Origin: Mycobacterium sp. 852002-51163_SCH5372311
GTDB lineage: Bacteria > Actinomycetota > Actinomycetes > Mycobacteriales > Mycobacteriaceae
Direction: 5' to 3'
DNA length: 54,742 nt
NCBI RefSeq assembly: GCF_001667115.1
Contig: NZ_LZIJ01000080.1
Location: 1-54,742 of the forward strand
The notes under the pieces are model-generated. The model did no database searches. It was given only the letters and a program-made list of their open reading frames with translations, and was not told the origin of the DNA. Of the stretch, positions 28,481 to 38,433 are shown one piece after another. Made by a program: the position numbers and the translations under genes. Within the stretch, counting starts at the first letter, position 1; each line of letters starts with the position of its first letter.

Positions 28481-29026
28481 TTACTTCCCCAATGCGTGCA
28501 ACGCGCGGGCGAAAACCTCGTCGAGACTTCCCACCGCGTCGACGGTCTTCAGCTCGCTGCTGTAGTACTCGAGCAGCGGCGCGGTTTCGTCGCGGTAGAC
28601 CTTCATCCGGTTGTGGATGACCTCTTCGGTGTCGTCCGCGCGGCCGCGCCCTTTGAGCCGCTGCAACAGCTCTTCCTCCGAAACGCGGAACTCGACCACC
28701 GCATCGATGTCGGTGCCACGACGTTCGAGCATCTCGTGCAGCGCCTTGGCCTGCTCCACCGAGCGCGGATACCCGTCCAGGATGAAGCCCTTGGCCGTGT
28801 CGGGATTGTTCAGCCGGTCGTCGACGAGCTGGTTGGTCAACTCGGAGGGCACCAGGTCACCGGCGTCCAGATAGCGCTGGGCCTCCAGACCCAGCTTGGT
28901 GCCGTTCTCGATGTTCTGCCGGAACAGTTCGCCGGTGGAGATCTGCGGGATCCCGAGCTTCTCGGCGAGCTTTTGGGCCTGCGTCCCCTTACCCGCTCCC
29001 GGCGGTCCCAGCAAAACCACTCTCAC
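28481..29026 (-). CDS. adk: Adenylate kinase
   Basis: 181 aa short-LID form typical of actinobacteria. P-loop [10 protein letters not shown] at residues 7-16, AMP-binding [24 protein letters not shown], and a minimal LID around [10 protein letters not shown]. Catalyses ATP + AMP to 2 ADP. Start GTG 29026 forms a GTGA overlap with the secY stop, so the two are coupled; the order secY-adk-map is conserved in bacteria. Confidence 0.97.
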   Translation of the reverse strand: MRVVLLGPPGAGKGTQAQKLAEKLGIPQISTGELFRQNIENGTKLGLEAQRYLDAGDLVPSELTNQLVDDRLNNPDTAKGFILDGYPRSVEQAKALHEMLERRGTDIDAVVEFRVSEEELLQRLKGRGRADDTEEVIHNRMKVYRDETAPLLEYYSSELKTVDAVGSLDEVFARALHALGK

Positions 29027-30351
29027 TTGAGGAACCCTTCGTAATTGCGCTGCATGAGCTGACTCTCTATCTGTTTGACCGTATCCAAACCGACACCGAT
29101 CATGATCAGAACGGCTGTTCCACCGAAGGGAAGGTTCTGCACCCCTCCGCTGGCTCCGATCTGAAGGAACAGATTAGGCAGCACCGCGATCACGCCGAGG
29201 TAGACCGAACCCGGCAGGGTAATGCGGCTGAGCACATAGCGCAGATAGTCCGCGGTCGGCCGCCCCGGCCGGATACCCGGAATGAAGCCGCCGAACTTCT
29301 TCATCTCGTCGGCACGTTCGTCGGGATTGAACGTGACCGACACGTAGAAGTAGGTGAAGAAGATGATCAGCCCGAAATAGATGGTGATGTAGACCGGGTC
29401 ACTCGGGTCGGACAGGTACGTCCCGACGAATTTGTCCCACCAGCCGTTGGCCGCCCGCGAGCTGCCGCCGCTGCGGACCAGCTGGGTGATCAGATGCGGA
29501 ATGTAGATCAGCGAGGACGCGAAGATGACCGGGATAACACCGGCCTGGTTGACCTTGAGCGGCAGATACGTCGAGGTGCCGCCATACATGCGCCGGCCCA
29601 CCATGCGTTTGGCGTACTGGACCGGGATGCGGCGCTGGCCCTGCTCGACGAACACCACCCCGACGATGATGACCAGCGCGGCCCCGCACACGGCCGCGAA
29701 GATGACACCGCCGCGGCTTTCCAGGATCTGCTGGCCTTCGGGGTAGATGCGGGCGGCGATGCCGACGAAGATCAGCAGCGACATGCCGTTGCCGATCCCG
29801 CGTTCGGTGACCAGCTCACCCATCCACATGACCAGCCCGGCGCCGGCCGTCATCACCAGCACGATGACGACGAGCGTGAAGATGCTCTGGTCGGAGATGA
29901 TCTCTTCCCGGCAGCCCTGCAGCAGCTGGCCGCTGGCCGCCAGGGCCACGATGCTGGTGGCTTGCAGAATCGCCAGCGCGATCGCCAGGTAGCGGGTGTA
30001 CTGCGTCATCTTGGCCTGGCCGGCCTGGCCTTCTTTACGCAGCTCCTCGAACCGCGGGATGACCACGGTGAGCAGCTGCACGATGATGCTGGCGGTGATG
30101 TAGGGCATCACGCCCACCGCGAACACCGTCACCTTCAGCAGCGCACCGCCGGAGAACAGGTTGATCAGCGAATACATCTGTCCGGCCTGGCCGCCCTCGG
30201 CCTGCTTGACGCACTCGTTCACGACCTTGAAGTCGACACCTGGCGACGGCAGGGTGGCGCCGACCCGATACAGGATGACTATGCCCAGCGTGAACAGGAT
30301 CTTCCGTCTCAAGTCGACTGTTCGCAGCGACGAGATGAAAGCCGAAAGCAC
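29023..30351 (-). CDS. secY: Protein translocase subunit SecY
   Basis: 442 aa with ten hydrophobic helices. Recognisable blocks: [23 protein letters not shown] (plug and TM2 region, quoted in part: FSGGALLK), [16 protein letters not shown] [35 protein letters not shown] and [19 protein letters not shown]. It forms the membrane channel with SecE and SecG. Start GTG 30351 ([18 protein letters not shown]) has GGAGGAAGA immediately upstream and matches the M. tuberculosis protein; earlier in-frame codons are not conserved. First gene of secY-adk-map. Confidence 0.97.
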   Translation of the reverse strand: MLSAFISSLRTVDLRRKILFTLGIVILYRVGATLPSPGVDFKVVNECVKQAEGGQAGQMYSLINLFSGGALLKVTVFAVGVMPYITASIIVQLLTVVIPRFEELRKEGQAGQAKMTQYTRYLAIALAILQATSIVALAASGQLLQGCREEIISDQSIFTLVVIVLVMTAGAGLVMWMGELVTERGIGNGMSLLIFVGIAARIYPEGQQILESRGGVIFAAVCGAALVIIVGVVFVEQGQRRIPVQYAKRMVGRRMYGGTSTYLPLKVNQAGVIPVIFASSLIYIPHLITQLVRSGGSSRAANGWWDKFVGTYLSDPSDPVYITIYFGLIIFFTYFYVSVTFNPDERADEMKKFGGFIPGIRPGRPTADYLRYVLSRITLPGSVYLGVIAVLPNLFLQIGASGGVQNLPFGGTAVLIMIGVGLDTVKQIESQLMQRNYEGFLK

Positions 30352-30558
30352 TCTTCCTCCTGCGCAGCCGGGGGTCATCCTGAGTTACGCGCCCAACACC
30401 CGCAGGTCAGGACGTACGGCGTAAGCCGTGTACGAGACTAACAGCTAGTGCCCGCTGGTCCGCCCAGGGCCGCCGGGGAGCCGGTGCAACCGAGTAGAGT
30501 TCCGGGTAGCTCATTGCATTTGCTAAATATCCAACGCGGCTTGTCGAGAAGGAACACC

Positions 30559-31491
30559 ATGACACGCACTGACTCACCACGGTCCCCTGGAGACAGCTGG
30601 GACCTGGCCTCCAGTGTCGGTGCCACCGCGACCATGGTCGCCGCCGCTCGTGCGCTGGCGAGCGAGGGGCCCGACGCGATCATCGATGATCCGTTCGCGG
30701 CTCCGCTGGTACGTGCGGTCGGCCTCGACTTCTTCACCCGCATGGTCGACGGCCAGATAAGCCCACCCGAGGACTACGCCGACGCCGAACGAGACTTGCA
30801 GTTCGAGACCGACTCGATGGGGGTGCGGACCCGTTTCTTCGACCAGTTCTTCCTCGACGCCGCCGATGCGGGAGTTCGCCAATTCGTGATTCTGGCCGCC
30901 GGTCTCGACGCCCGGGCCTACCGGCTGTCCTGGCCCAGGGGCAGTGTGGTCTACGAAGTGGACCAGCCCAAGGTCGTGGAGTTCAAGACCGCAACCATGT
31001 CCGCGCTGGGCGCCACGCCCGCCGCACACCGGAAGACGGTCGCCATCGACCTGCGCGAAGACTGGCCTGCTGCCTTGCGCCGCAGTGGATTCGACGCGAC
31101 GAGGCCCGCCGCGTGGAGCGCGGAGGGCTTGCTCATGTACCTTCCGCCGCAAGCCCAGGACCGGCTGTTCGACAACATCACCGAGCTCAGCGCCCCCGGC
31201 AGCAGGCTGGCCACCGAATACCACCCCGAATCGCGCGGCTCCGATGTGACAATGTCGCAGCGCGCACAGGAATTCAACCAACGGTGGGTCAACCTGGGCT
31301 GCGACATCGACCTGTCCGGGCTGTTCTACGACGGCGAGCGCAGCAATGTCGTCGACTACCTGAAGGATCAGGGCTGGCAGGTCACCACCCGGCCACGGCG
31401 GGACATGTTCGCCGACTTCGGCCGCGGCTTCCCCGACGACGACTCGGTGGCCCAGTTCCGCAACATCACCGCCGTCGTCGCGACGCGCTAA
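30559..31491 (+). CDS. SAM-dependent methyltransferase, TIGR00027 / DUF-type (Rv0731c-like)
   Basis: 310 aa. The family signature is complete: [48 protein letters not shown], the SAM site [15 protein letters not shown] and [12 protein letters not shown], and [20 protein letters not shown]. Mycobacteria have many such paralogs of unknown substrate. Start ATG 30559 has AGAAGGA upstream. It is divergent from secY as in M. tuberculosis and its 3' end overlaps the convergent P450 stop by four bases. AT-rich promoter-like TTTGCTAAATATCCAAC lies at 30519. Confidence 0.92.
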   Translation: MTRTDSPRSPGDSWDLASSVGATATMVAAARALASEGPDAIIDDPFAAPLVRAVGLDFFTRMVDGQISPPEDYADAERDLQFETDSMGVRTRFFDQFFLDAADAGVRQFVILAAGLDARAYRLSWPRGSVVYEVDQPKVVEFKTATMSALGATPAAHRKTVAIDLREDWPAALRRSGFDATRPAAWSAEGLLMYLPPQAQDRLFDNITELSAPGSRLATEYHPESRGSDVTMSQRAQEFNQRWVNLGCDIDLSGLFYDGERSNVVDYLKDQGWQVTTRPRRDMFADFGRGFPDDDSVAQFRNITAVVATR

Positions 31492-32807
31492 TCGTCCGCC
31501 ACGCTGCAGGCCATGCTGAACCCGTACAGGTCGAAACTGTGCGGTAGCGGTCTACCGGGGTTCAGCCGGGTTCCGGAGCAATTGGTGGCGCCCCCGTCGA
31601 TCAGGTGGGCGAGCACCGCCTGTCCCAGTAGCACAGCCAAGTTGGCACCCGGGCAGCCCTGCGGGCCGTGGCTGAGGAAGTTGTACGACCAGTCGTTGCC
31701 GGCGTCTCCGCTCACCCATTCGCCCGGTGAGAACTTGTCCGCGTACGGGATGCGGTTGCGGTTGCGGTGGTTGAACACGTTGTAGATCAACACCTGCTGG
31801 CCTTCGGGCAGGACGGCGCCGTTCGGGAACTCGACGTCACGCGTGGTCACCCGGCCGAACAGTTGGGTGGTCGGCCATAGCCGCATGGTCTCGTACAGGC
31901 AACCGGCCAGGTAATCGAGCTTGGCAATGCCGGCGGCCGAAGAGATGTCCGCGCCGGCCATCTCGTGCTTTACCTCACGCAGCTGTTCGCCGTGAGTCGA
32001 CAGCACGCCCAGCGTGCGAAACACGTTGGCGGCCAACGTGTCTCCCATCGCGAACAACCAGTGCACCAGCTGGCCCGCGGGTGCCACCCCCGGATCGGGC
32101 GCCTGCGGGATCAGCGCGGCGAGGCTGCCAGCTTCGGGATCCGCCAGATAGCTTTCGATACGGGAGATGAACTCGTCGTAACGCGGCGCGGGTTCACCGG
32201 GCATGCGATTACCCGCCGACATCAGTTCGCCCAACAGCTCGGTCAGCTCGGTGTCCTCGGCGGCCGCGGGGCCGAATACCACCCGCCGGGTCATCCGCTG
32301 GATGGCCGCGTTGAAGTTCTGCCAACGGATGGTTTCCGGCACGAGTTCGGCCGCGGTGTCCGCGGCGATGTCGACGAATGGTTGGGCGAGCCGGTGCACG
32401 GGCTTGTCGGTGTCGAGCACGGCCTCGGCAAACTTGCGGCGCTCCTGCCACTGCTGACCGCGCGAAATCGTCAGCGCCTCAGGCTGAAACGCGGCCATCC
32501 CCTTGCGTTTGGCCTCCGGGTCCGAAGCGAACGGATCCGGCGAGCCATTGAGCACGAAGCGCAAGTCGTCGGGGTCGTGGAGCAACAGCGCCTCGTCGCG
32601 TGCGACGCGGACGTAGAACGGTCCGGGCCCGTAGCTGCGCACCATCCCCTCCACCAGCCGGTAGCCGAGGTAGTCGGCGGCCACCATCGACGCGATCCGG
32701 GTCGGCACCTCCCGCTTGCTGAACAACCCCAGAATGATGTTGGGAGCGCCGATCTGGGCGGTGAATCGCAGGCCTTCCAGGACGGATGCGTGCGGAAAGT
32801 CAGTCAC
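31488..32807 (-). CDS. Cytochrome P450 paired with alpha-dioxygenase
   Basis: 439 aa. Heme-thiolate motif [11 protein letters not shown] with Cys385, ExxR at Glu306-Arg309 (YETMR), I-helix AMGDT at 253-257 in place of the usual AGxET. The final 55 residues include the extra [18 protein letters not shown] strand. The start is GTG 32807, only four bases after the dioxygenase stop, so the enzymes are made together and probably act in sequence. Likely job: rearrangement, hydroxylation or cleavage of a fatty-acid hydroperoxide. No ferredoxin gene is adjacent, compatible with hydroperoxide isomerase chemistry, which needs no electrons, but not proof of it. Confidence 0.9.
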   Translation of the reverse strand: MTDFPHASVLEGLRFTAQIGAPNIILGLFSKREVPTRIASMVAADYLGYRLVEGMVRSYGPGPFYVRVARDEALLLHDPDDLRFVLNGSPDPFASDPEAKRKGMAAFQPEALTISRGQQWQERRKFAEAVLDTDKPVHRLAQPFVDIAADTAAELVPETIRWQNFNAAIQRMTRRVVFGPAAAEDTELTELLGELMSAGNRMPGEPAPRYDEFISRIESYLADPEAGSLAALIPQAPDPGVAPAGQLVHWLFAMGDTLAANVFRTLGVLSTHGEQLREVKHEMAGADISSAAGIAKLDYLAGCLYETMRLWPTTQLFGRVTTRDVEFPNGAVLPEGQQVLIYNVFNHRNRNRIPYADKFSPGEWVSGDAGNDWSYNFLSHGPQGCPGANLAVLLGQAVLAHLIDGGATNCSGTRLNPGRPLPHSFDLYGFSMACSVADD

Positions 32808-32811
32808 GGAC

Positions 32812-34626
32812 CTACCCCCAGGGCATGTAGGCGCGGACGGAGTCGGCAAGGCGCAGCACGGGATGCTTCTTGCCTTCCACCGCTGCACCCAGCTTCGGCC
32901 ACGGCGCGAAGATCCGCTCGGCATCGCCGATCACCGGCTGTAGCTCCGGATAGTGGCGCAGCAGCACATCTTTCATCGTCGTATGGTTCACCCAGTCATA
33001 TCCGACCTGGGTGTAAACCTCGGGCCGGAAGTCGTTGGTGAAGAACCGGTCGCTCTTCAGCCGCCGCGATGCCATCAGGATGAAGATGCGGAATGCGGTG
33101 TCGGAGAAGCCGAAACCCTTCGGTGGCTGCTCGGCCTGCATGCCGATCTGCAGGTCGACGGAATCCACGTCGCCGTTGTAGATCTCGTTGATCTCGGCAG
33201 CCCATTGTTTGTTCGGCGTGATTTCGTCGATGGTCTTGCGGCGCGGCATCCGCAGGGCTTCGCGAAAGTCGTTGTAGCGCGGCACCCCGCGTTCCCGGTC
33301 GCGCACAATGTCCAGTGTCGCCAGGTCGGTGATCTGCCCGTCGACGCGGGTCAGCTTGCGCAACGCGTTCGGGTAGTTGTGCAGGCAAACCGCGCCCGCA
33401 CTGGCCAGGCCGAACGAATACCACATGTCGCCCATCTCCATGCGGTCCATGAAGTCGCGCGTGAAACGCCCTTGCAGCTCGGTGAAGTCGCGCTTCTCGA
33501 GATGCTCGCCGGTCTCCAGCGAGAAGAAGTTCCAGTCGTCGGGAATCAGCGGGTGCATGCGGTAGACCGAGACGAATTCCTCGGTCAGCGAGAACGGTGC
33601 GCTGTGGTGATCGGTTGACGATCCGATGATGCCCGACAGTGCCTCGCTGTCGCCGATGCGGCCGATCCGGTCTTTGAATGTCTCGCCGAGAGCGCCGAAC
33701 CAGTTGGCGTTCATGCCGATCTGCAGCGCGGGGTGGCGCAGTACGCAGGTCGTCCATTCGATGGTGTGGATCTTGGCGATCAGCGCCGAGACCACCAGGA
33801 CACCCAACTCGAAGAGGCGCTGATCGTCAAAGCTGGGGTACGCCTTCTTCATTTCGTCACATACGGCGTTGTGTTCGCGGGCAAACAGGGTGTGCAACAG
33901 CCCGACGCCGACCCACCAGTTCTCCCGCATGCCGGTGAGATCGATACCGGGGATGTCGCTCTTCGGCAGCCTGCCGTCGCCGCCGACCTTGATCTTGCCG
34001 TCGACGAAAGTGCGCACCTCGGCTTGACGTTCCGTGCCGCTGCCGTAGATCTGCGAACCGTCCCACCAATGGGTTTCGACATTGCCGAACACCGGTGCCG
34101 GACAGCCGTCCACGATCTCCCCGTGAGTGGGGATGGTGCAGCGGATGCGCATCGGGCTCTGCGGGAAGTCGTCACCTTGGCGCAAAGGGATGTCGATCGT
34201 CTTGTCCGCCACACCGTCACCGTGGAAGAACCAGTTGTGGTTCTCGAACTGCAGCCAGGCCGCGGCCAGCGCATTGATGATTCCGGCGGGCTTGAATTCG
34301 TCACGCGCCATCAGGCGCCGGCTGACCACCCGTGGATCGGGGTCGAGTATCCGCTTGGTGTCGGTGACGGTCTTGGCCAGCGGGACATTGCGCCCGAAGC
34401 CCGATCCTTTGGAGCCCATCCACGGATCGGACAGGTCGTTGAATGTCCCGTCCGGGGTGCGCGCACGCTTGACTTCCTCGGTGGGCTCTCCGAGGTCCTC
34501 TTTGGGGCGAATGCCGTCGCCTTCGAACAAGTTGTGGTTGCGCAGGTCGTCGCGCAGGCCCGCCAGCGCTCTGAGTTGCAGAACAAGCGAGGGATGCTCA
34601 TACCACTGACGACTCACTTTGACCAC
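32812..34626 (-). CDS. Heme fatty-acid alpha-dioxygenase (cyclooxygenase/peroxidase superfamily)
   Basis: 604 aa. It resembles plant alpha-dioxygenases in motif order: FNDLSDPWMGSKGSGFGRN (62-80), AAAWLQFENHNW with distal His130, LLHTLFAREHNAVCDEM (243-259), KIHTIEWTTCVL (285-296), and EEFVSVYRMHPLIPD with radical Tyr355 and proximal heme ligand His358. Such enzymes insert O2 at C2 of fatty acids, giving 2-hydroperoxides that lose CO2 to aldehydes. No signal peptide is seen. Start GTG 34626 is preceded by AGGGA; GTG 34617 is an alternative. The P450 follows at four bases. Confidence 0.9.
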   Translation of the reverse strand: MVKVSRQWYEHPSLVLQLRALAGLRDDLRNHNLFEGDGIRPKEDLGEPTEEVKRARTPDGTFNDLSDPWMGSKGSGFGRNVPLAKTVTDTKRILDPDPRVVSRRLMARDEFKPAGIINALAAAWLQFENHNWFFHGDGVADKTIDIPLRQGDDFPQSPMRIRCTIPTHGEIVDGCPAPVFGNVETHWWDGSQIYGSGTERQAEVRTFVDGKIKVGGDGRLPKSDIPGIDLTGMRENWWVGVGLLHTLFAREHNAVCDEMKKAYPSFDDQRLFELGVLVVSALIAKIHTIEWTTCVLRHPALQIGMNANWFGALGETFKDRIGRIGDSEALSGIIGSSTDHHSAPFSLTEEFVSVYRMHPLIPDDWNFFSLETGEHLEKRDFTELQGRFTRDFMDRMEMGDMWYSFGLASAGAVCLHNYPNALRKLTRVDGQITDLATLDIVRDRERGVPRYNDFREALRMPRRKTIDEITPNKQWAAEINEIYNGDVDSVDLQIGMQAEQPPKGFGFSDTAFRIFILMASRRLKSDRFFTNDFRPEVYTQVGYDWVNHTTMKDVLLRHYPELQPVIGDAERIFAPWPKLGAAVEGKKHPVLRLADSVRAYMPWG

Positions 34627-34684
34627 CGTTCCCTAGAAGTTGCCATGCCATATTCAGCCCGAGACCCCAACGGGCACAACGGAC

Positions 34685-35350
34685 TTAGCCGGGGTTAGCC
34701 GCGGGCGCGCGGACGACCAGCGGCACGGCTGGGAAGAACCAGGCCATCTCCGAGCGCGACTTGCGTAGCGCGGCGGTGCCGTAGCCCCGCTTCCGATGCT
34801 CGGGATGGATCCAGATCCGGACGTTCACCTCGCCGTGGACGAGCTCACCGAACACCATTCCGACCTTCTGTCCGGAGTCGACGGCCACGAACCACGCCGC
34901 TTCTTCGGCATCGACGCGGCGCAGCGCCGAACGGATCTCGTCGTCGAGGTCGCCGGCTGGTCTGCCGGATCCGTCGCCGGCAGTTCGGATCTCCTCGGTG
35001 CGCGCGGCAAAGATGTCGCGGTCCTCGTCCGGCGAGAAGGGCCGCAGCTCGAGGCTCTCCCCCGAGCTCGCCGGCCGGTCACTGAGCGCAAAACTCAGCT
35101 GCTTGTTCAGGTCGTCGAGTTCGGCGAGGATCTTGCGGCGAGCATCCTGGGTGAGCTGGTCGAACCTCATGCTCATCACCGCTTCGGCGGCCTGGTGGGA
35201 GGTGTCCAGCAATTTTACGATCGTCTCGATCGCGGCCGCCTTGTTCGGCGACTCCACCACGACGTCGGCTATCTCGTGGCGACGCTCAAGGGCTTTGAGC
35301 AGGGCATCTGCAATCTCGCGACGGACGGCGGTGCGATCGTGATCGGTCAT
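34685..35350 (-). CDS. GNAT acetyltransferase with GyrA-tail-like N-terminal domain (Rv0730-like)
   Basis: 221 aa. Residues 8-95 resemble the coiled-coil/tail segment of topoisomerase A subunits: LLKALERRHEIADVVVESPN, then AVMSMRFDQLTQDARRKILA, like the helical hairpin after the GyrA breakage domain. Residues 100-221 form a GNAT fold with the acetyl-CoA loop HPEHRKRGYGTAALR. The target is unknown. The pairing of these two parts appears to be conserved with Rv0730, so it is an old fusion. It lies 58 bases downstream of nothing on its own strand except xylB (34 bases upstream), with which it likely forms an operon. Confidence 0.85.
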   Translation of the reverse strand: MTDHDRTAVRREIADALLKALERRHEIADVVVESPNKAAAIETIVKLLDTSHQAAEAVMSMRFDQLTQDARRKILAELDDLNKQLSFALSDRPASSGESLELRPFSPDEDRDIFAARTEEIRTAGDGSGRPAGDLDDEIRSALRRVDAEEAAWFVAVDSGQKVGMVFGELVHGEVNVRIWIHPEHRKRGYGTAALRKSRSEMAWFFPAVPLVVRAPAANPG

Positions 35351-35384
35351 CCCGCAAGCCTAGAACGAGACAGCAGCTCTCGCC

Positions 35385-36767
35385 TCAGACTTCGGCAGAT
35401 GCCTGGTCGCTCAGCTCGAGAAACCGCCGATAGCGGTCGGCCACGGCCGTCGCCCACGTCGGCTGGGGGTCGACGACGTGCTCGACCCGGGCCCAGCGCC
35501 CGGCGTCGGTGATGGTCGTTTCCAGGCCGACCGCCATGCGGGCGAGGAAGGCCGCGCCGAGTGCCCCTCCCTCGGCCACCCCGGACACCTCCACGGGCCG
35601 GCCGGTGGCGTCGGCGATGGCCTGCATCCAGGGCAGTACCCGGCTGCCGCCACCCGCGGCCACGATGCGAGCCACCGGGGCCCCGCTGAGCTCGATCAGG
35701 TGCCGGACCACGAAACCCGAAGCCTCGTAGGCGGCGCGCCGCACGGATGCGGCGTCGTGGGTGAGGTCCAACCCATCCAGCACTGCCCGGCGGTGAGGAT
35801 CGTGGAACGGTGTGCGCTCACCGCGGATATACGGCGACCAGACCGGCACCCGCCGTGGATCCGCGTGCTGCGCATCGGCCGCCGGATCGCCCGGTGCGAC
35901 AAGGCGATTCACCCATTCCAGAAACAGCCCGCCGGCGTTGCTGGCTCCCCCGATCTTGCTCAGCCCGGCAACCGTGTGCGGGATGGTCCACAGCCCGGGA
36001 ACGCGTCTGGTTCCCGAGGTCGTGGTCCACACGATCAACGTGGTGCCACACAGCACCAGCACCTCGCCCTCACGGTCGGCACCGGCGACCAACTGTTCGC
36101 ACAGGGCATCGACCGCGCCGGTGGCCAGCACCGAATCGGTGCCGTGGACTTGTCCAGCAGCAACGCCGAACGACTCCACCCGGGGCATGTGGTCCACCGT
36201 CGCGCCGCAGTCGGCGCAGGCCGCCGCATCCCAGCCGGTCCCGTCGAACAGCGGAAGGCTGGTGATCGCGGTGGCGGAGTCGATCACCGCCTCACCCGAC
36301 AGCGCATAGTTGGCTACCGCCGCTGCCGGCCAGTATCCGGCCGCGCCTGGCGCCTGGGCGGCTGTCCAGCGCAGAAACTCGGCGGCCTCGCCGACCGCCG
36401 GCAGCGGTAGGGCCCGTTGGTCTGCGGTGCCGGCACCCTGTCCCCTGGCGTCGCCGTACAACAGGCCCGGTGAGATGGGCCGGCCGCCGGAGTCGACGGC
36501 GGTCATCGACGGCACCATTGCCGCAACCGCCATCGCCCGGGCCGGCGCTCCCCCGGGTAGGGCCAGCTGGTCGAGCGCCGCCAACGGACCGCGCCGCCAT
36601 GCCTCGTCGGCGTCGTGCTCCAGCAAGTCGGGTGCCGGCACGCGCAGCTGATGGGGAATCCGGACGCGCGCCCGCACGTCACCGTTCTCGTCGGCGGCAA
36701 CCGCTTTGACCCCGGTGGTGCCGATGTCGATGCCGATTGTGAGGTCTTCGCGTGACACGGGCGCCAC
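35385..36767 (-). CDS. xylB: FGGY-family carbohydrate kinase, xylulokinase-like
   Basis: 460 aa. FGGY kinase fold: phosphate-1 loop IGIDIGTTGVKAVAAD at the N-terminus, LCGTTLIVWTTTSG (phosphate-2), ERTPFHDPHRRAVLDGLDL, and the adenosine motif IVAAGGGSRVLPWMQAIAD. It phosphorylates a sugar with ATP; the name follows Rv0729, the true substrate is unproved. GTG 36767 is taken as start; GTG 36758 (MSREDLTIG) matches the usual N-terminus and is just as good. Divergent from serA2 with only 21 bases between starts. Confidence 0.88.
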   Translation of the reverse strand: MAPVSREDLTIGIDIGTTGVKAVAADENGDVRARVRIPHQLRVPAPDLLEHDADEAWRRGPLAALDQLALPGGAPARAMAVAAMVPSMTAVDSGGRPISPGLLYGDARGQGAGTADQRALPLPAVGEAAEFLRWTAAQAPGAAGYWPAAAVANYALSGEAVIDSATAITSLPLFDGTGWDAAACADCGATVDHMPRVESFGVAAGQVHGTDSVLATGAVDALCEQLVAGADREGEVLVLCGTTLIVWTTTSGTRRVPGLWTIPHTVAGLSKIGGASNAGGLFLEWVNRLVAPGDPAADAQHADPRRVPVWSPYIRGERTPFHDPHRRAVLDGLDLTHDAASVRRAAYEASGFVVRHLIELSGAPVARIVAAGGGSRVLPWMQAIADATGRPVEVSGVAEGGALGAAFLARMAVGLETTITDAGRWARVEHVVDPQPTWATAVADRYRRFLELSDQASAEV

Positions 36768-36788
36768 CGTACGCCAGCATTGGCATTC

Positions 36789-37778
36789 GTGACGTCTCGA
36801 CCACGCGCTCTGGTGACAGCTCCGCTGAGAGGACCGGGTTTCGACAAGCTACGGCAGCTGGCCGACGTGGTCTACGACCCTTGGATAACTGAGCTCGATC
36901 AGAACCCACTGCGGATCTACAGCGCCGAGCAGCTGGCCGAACGCATTGCTGACGAAGGCGCCGATGTCGTTGTGGTGGAAAGCGACTCGGTTTCAGGGCG
37001 GGTATTTGATCTGGAGTTGCGGGCGATCGCCTCCACCCGCGGCGATCCCAATAACGTCGACGTCGCCGGAGCAACCGCCGCCGGGATCCCGGTGCTCAAT
37101 ACCCCGGCCCGCAACGCCGATGCGGTGGCCGAGATGACGGTGGCGCTGTTGCTGGCCGCGACCCGTCACCTGCTGACCGCAGACGCAGATGTCCGGTCCG
37201 GCAACATCTTTCGCGATGGCGTTCTTCCCTACCAGCGCTTCCGCGGCTGGGAGATCGCCGGTCGCACCGCCGGGCTGGTCGGCCTGGGCGCCGTCGGCCG
37301 CGCGTTGCGGTGGCGGCTGGCCGGGCTGGGCATGAATGTCATCGCCTACGACCCGTACAACCACGAAGCCCGGCACAGCCTCGACGAGCTGCTGGGCGAA
37401 GCCGACGTCATCTCGTTGCACGCGCCGGTCACCGACGACACCGTCGGGATGATCGGCGCCGGGCAGTTTGCTTCGATGCGCGACGGCGTGGTCTTTCTCA
37501 ACACCGCGCGGGCCCAGCTCCACGACACCGACGCGCTGGTCGACGCCCTGCGCGGCGGCAAGGTGGCCGCGGCCGGCCTGGACCACTTCGTCGGCGAATG
37601 GCTGCCGACCGATCACCCGCTGGTGGCGATGCCGAACGTCGTCCTGACCCCACACATCGGCGGGGCCACGTGGAACACTGAGGCGCGGCAGGCGCAGATG
37701 GTCGCTGACGACCTGGAAGCGTTGCTGTCCGGCACGATGCCGGCCCACATCGTCAACCCGGAGGTGCTGGGGTTATGA
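36789..37778 (+). CDS. serA2: D-isomer-specific 2-hydroxyacid dehydrogenase (SerA2-like)
   Basis: 329 aa. Rossmann motif GLVGLGAVGRALRWRL, substrate-binding NTARAQLHDTDAL with the catalytic Arg, Asp/Glu region AGLDHFVGEWL and catalytic His in LTPHIGGATWNTE. It lacks the ACT/ASB domains of true phosphoglycerate dehydrogenase, so the natural substrate is probably another 2-hydroxy acid. Start GTG 36789 (MTSRPRALVTAPL) agrees with Rv0728c; TTG 36780 is in frame but weaker. The stop overlaps the fucA start (ATGA). Confidence 0.9.
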   Translation: MTSRPRALVTAPLRGPGFDKLRQLADVVYDPWITELDQNPLRIYSAEQLAERIADEGADVVVVESDSVSGRVFDLELRAIASTRGDPNNVDVAGATAAGIPVLNTPARNADAVAEMTVALLLAATRHLLTADADVRSGNIFRDGVLPYQRFRGWEIAGRTAGLVGLGAVGRALRWRLAGLGMNVIAYDPYNHEARHSLDELLGEADVISLHAPVTDDTVGMIGAGQFASMRDGVVFLNTARAQLHDTDALVDALRGGKVAAAGLDHFVGEWLPTDHPLVAMPNVVLTPHIGGATWNTEARQAQMVADDLEALLSGTMPAHIVNPEVLGL

Positions 37779-38431
37779 AATTCGTGGACGACCCGGAGTC
37801 CGCGGTGCTGGCGGCCGCCAAAGACATGCTGCGTCGCGGCCTCGTCGAGGGAACGGCCGGCAACATTTCGGCCCGGCGCAAGGACGGCAGCCTGGTGATC
37901 ACGCCGTCGTCGGTCGACTACGCCGACATGGAGCTCGACGACCTCGTGGTAGTGGATCCCGAAGGCGCTGTACTGCAGGCCAAGGACGGTCGGATGCCGT
38001 CGACGGAGATGAAGCTGCACCTGGCCTGCTACCAGGCGTTCGACGACATCGGCAGCGTCATTCACAGTCATCCGGTGTGGGCGACCATGTTCGCCATCGC
38101 GCATGAGCCGATTCCGGCATGTATCGACGAGTTCGCGGTCTATTGCGGCGGGGACGTCCGCTGTACCGAGTACGCCGCGTCGGGCACACCCGAGGTCGGT
38201 GTCAACGCGGTCAAGGCGCTGGACGGCCGTGGCGCGGCGCTGATCGCCAACCACGGCCTGGTGGCCGTGGGCCCCCGGCCCGACAAGGTCCTGCACATCA
38301 CCGCGCTGGTGGAGCGTACGGCTCAAATCGTCTGGGGTGCAAGGGCTCTCGGTGGTCCGGTGCTGCTTCCCGAGGATGTGAACCGCAACTTCGCCGGCGT
38401 CTACGGTTATCTGCGCGCCAACCCGATGTAG
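37775..38431 (+). CDS. fucA: Class II aldolase, L-fuculose-phosphate aldolase-like
   Basis: 218 aa. Zinc ligands His97, His99 (HSHPVW) and His160 (ANHGLVAVG) with catalytic Glu78 (STEMK) align with E. coli FucA Glu73, His92, His94 and His155. Substrate loop GNISAR at 29-34. It cleaves a ketose 1-phosphate to DHAP and an aldehyde. With xylB kinase and serA2 it forms a small sugar-degradation set (kinase, aldolase, dehydrogenase). Four-base overlap with serA2, two bases before the next gene. Confidence 0.92.
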   Translation: MKFVDDPESAVLAAAKDMLRRGLVEGTAGNISARRKDGSLVITPSSVDYADMELDDLVVVDPEGAVLQAKDGRMPSTEMKLHLACYQAFDDIGSVIHSHPVWATMFAIAHEPIPACIDEFAVYCGGDVRCTEYAASGTPEVGVNAVKALDGRGAALIANHGLVAVGPRPDKVLHITALVERTAQIVWGARALGGPVLLPEDVNRNFAGVYGYLRANPM

Positions 38432-38433
38432 CG

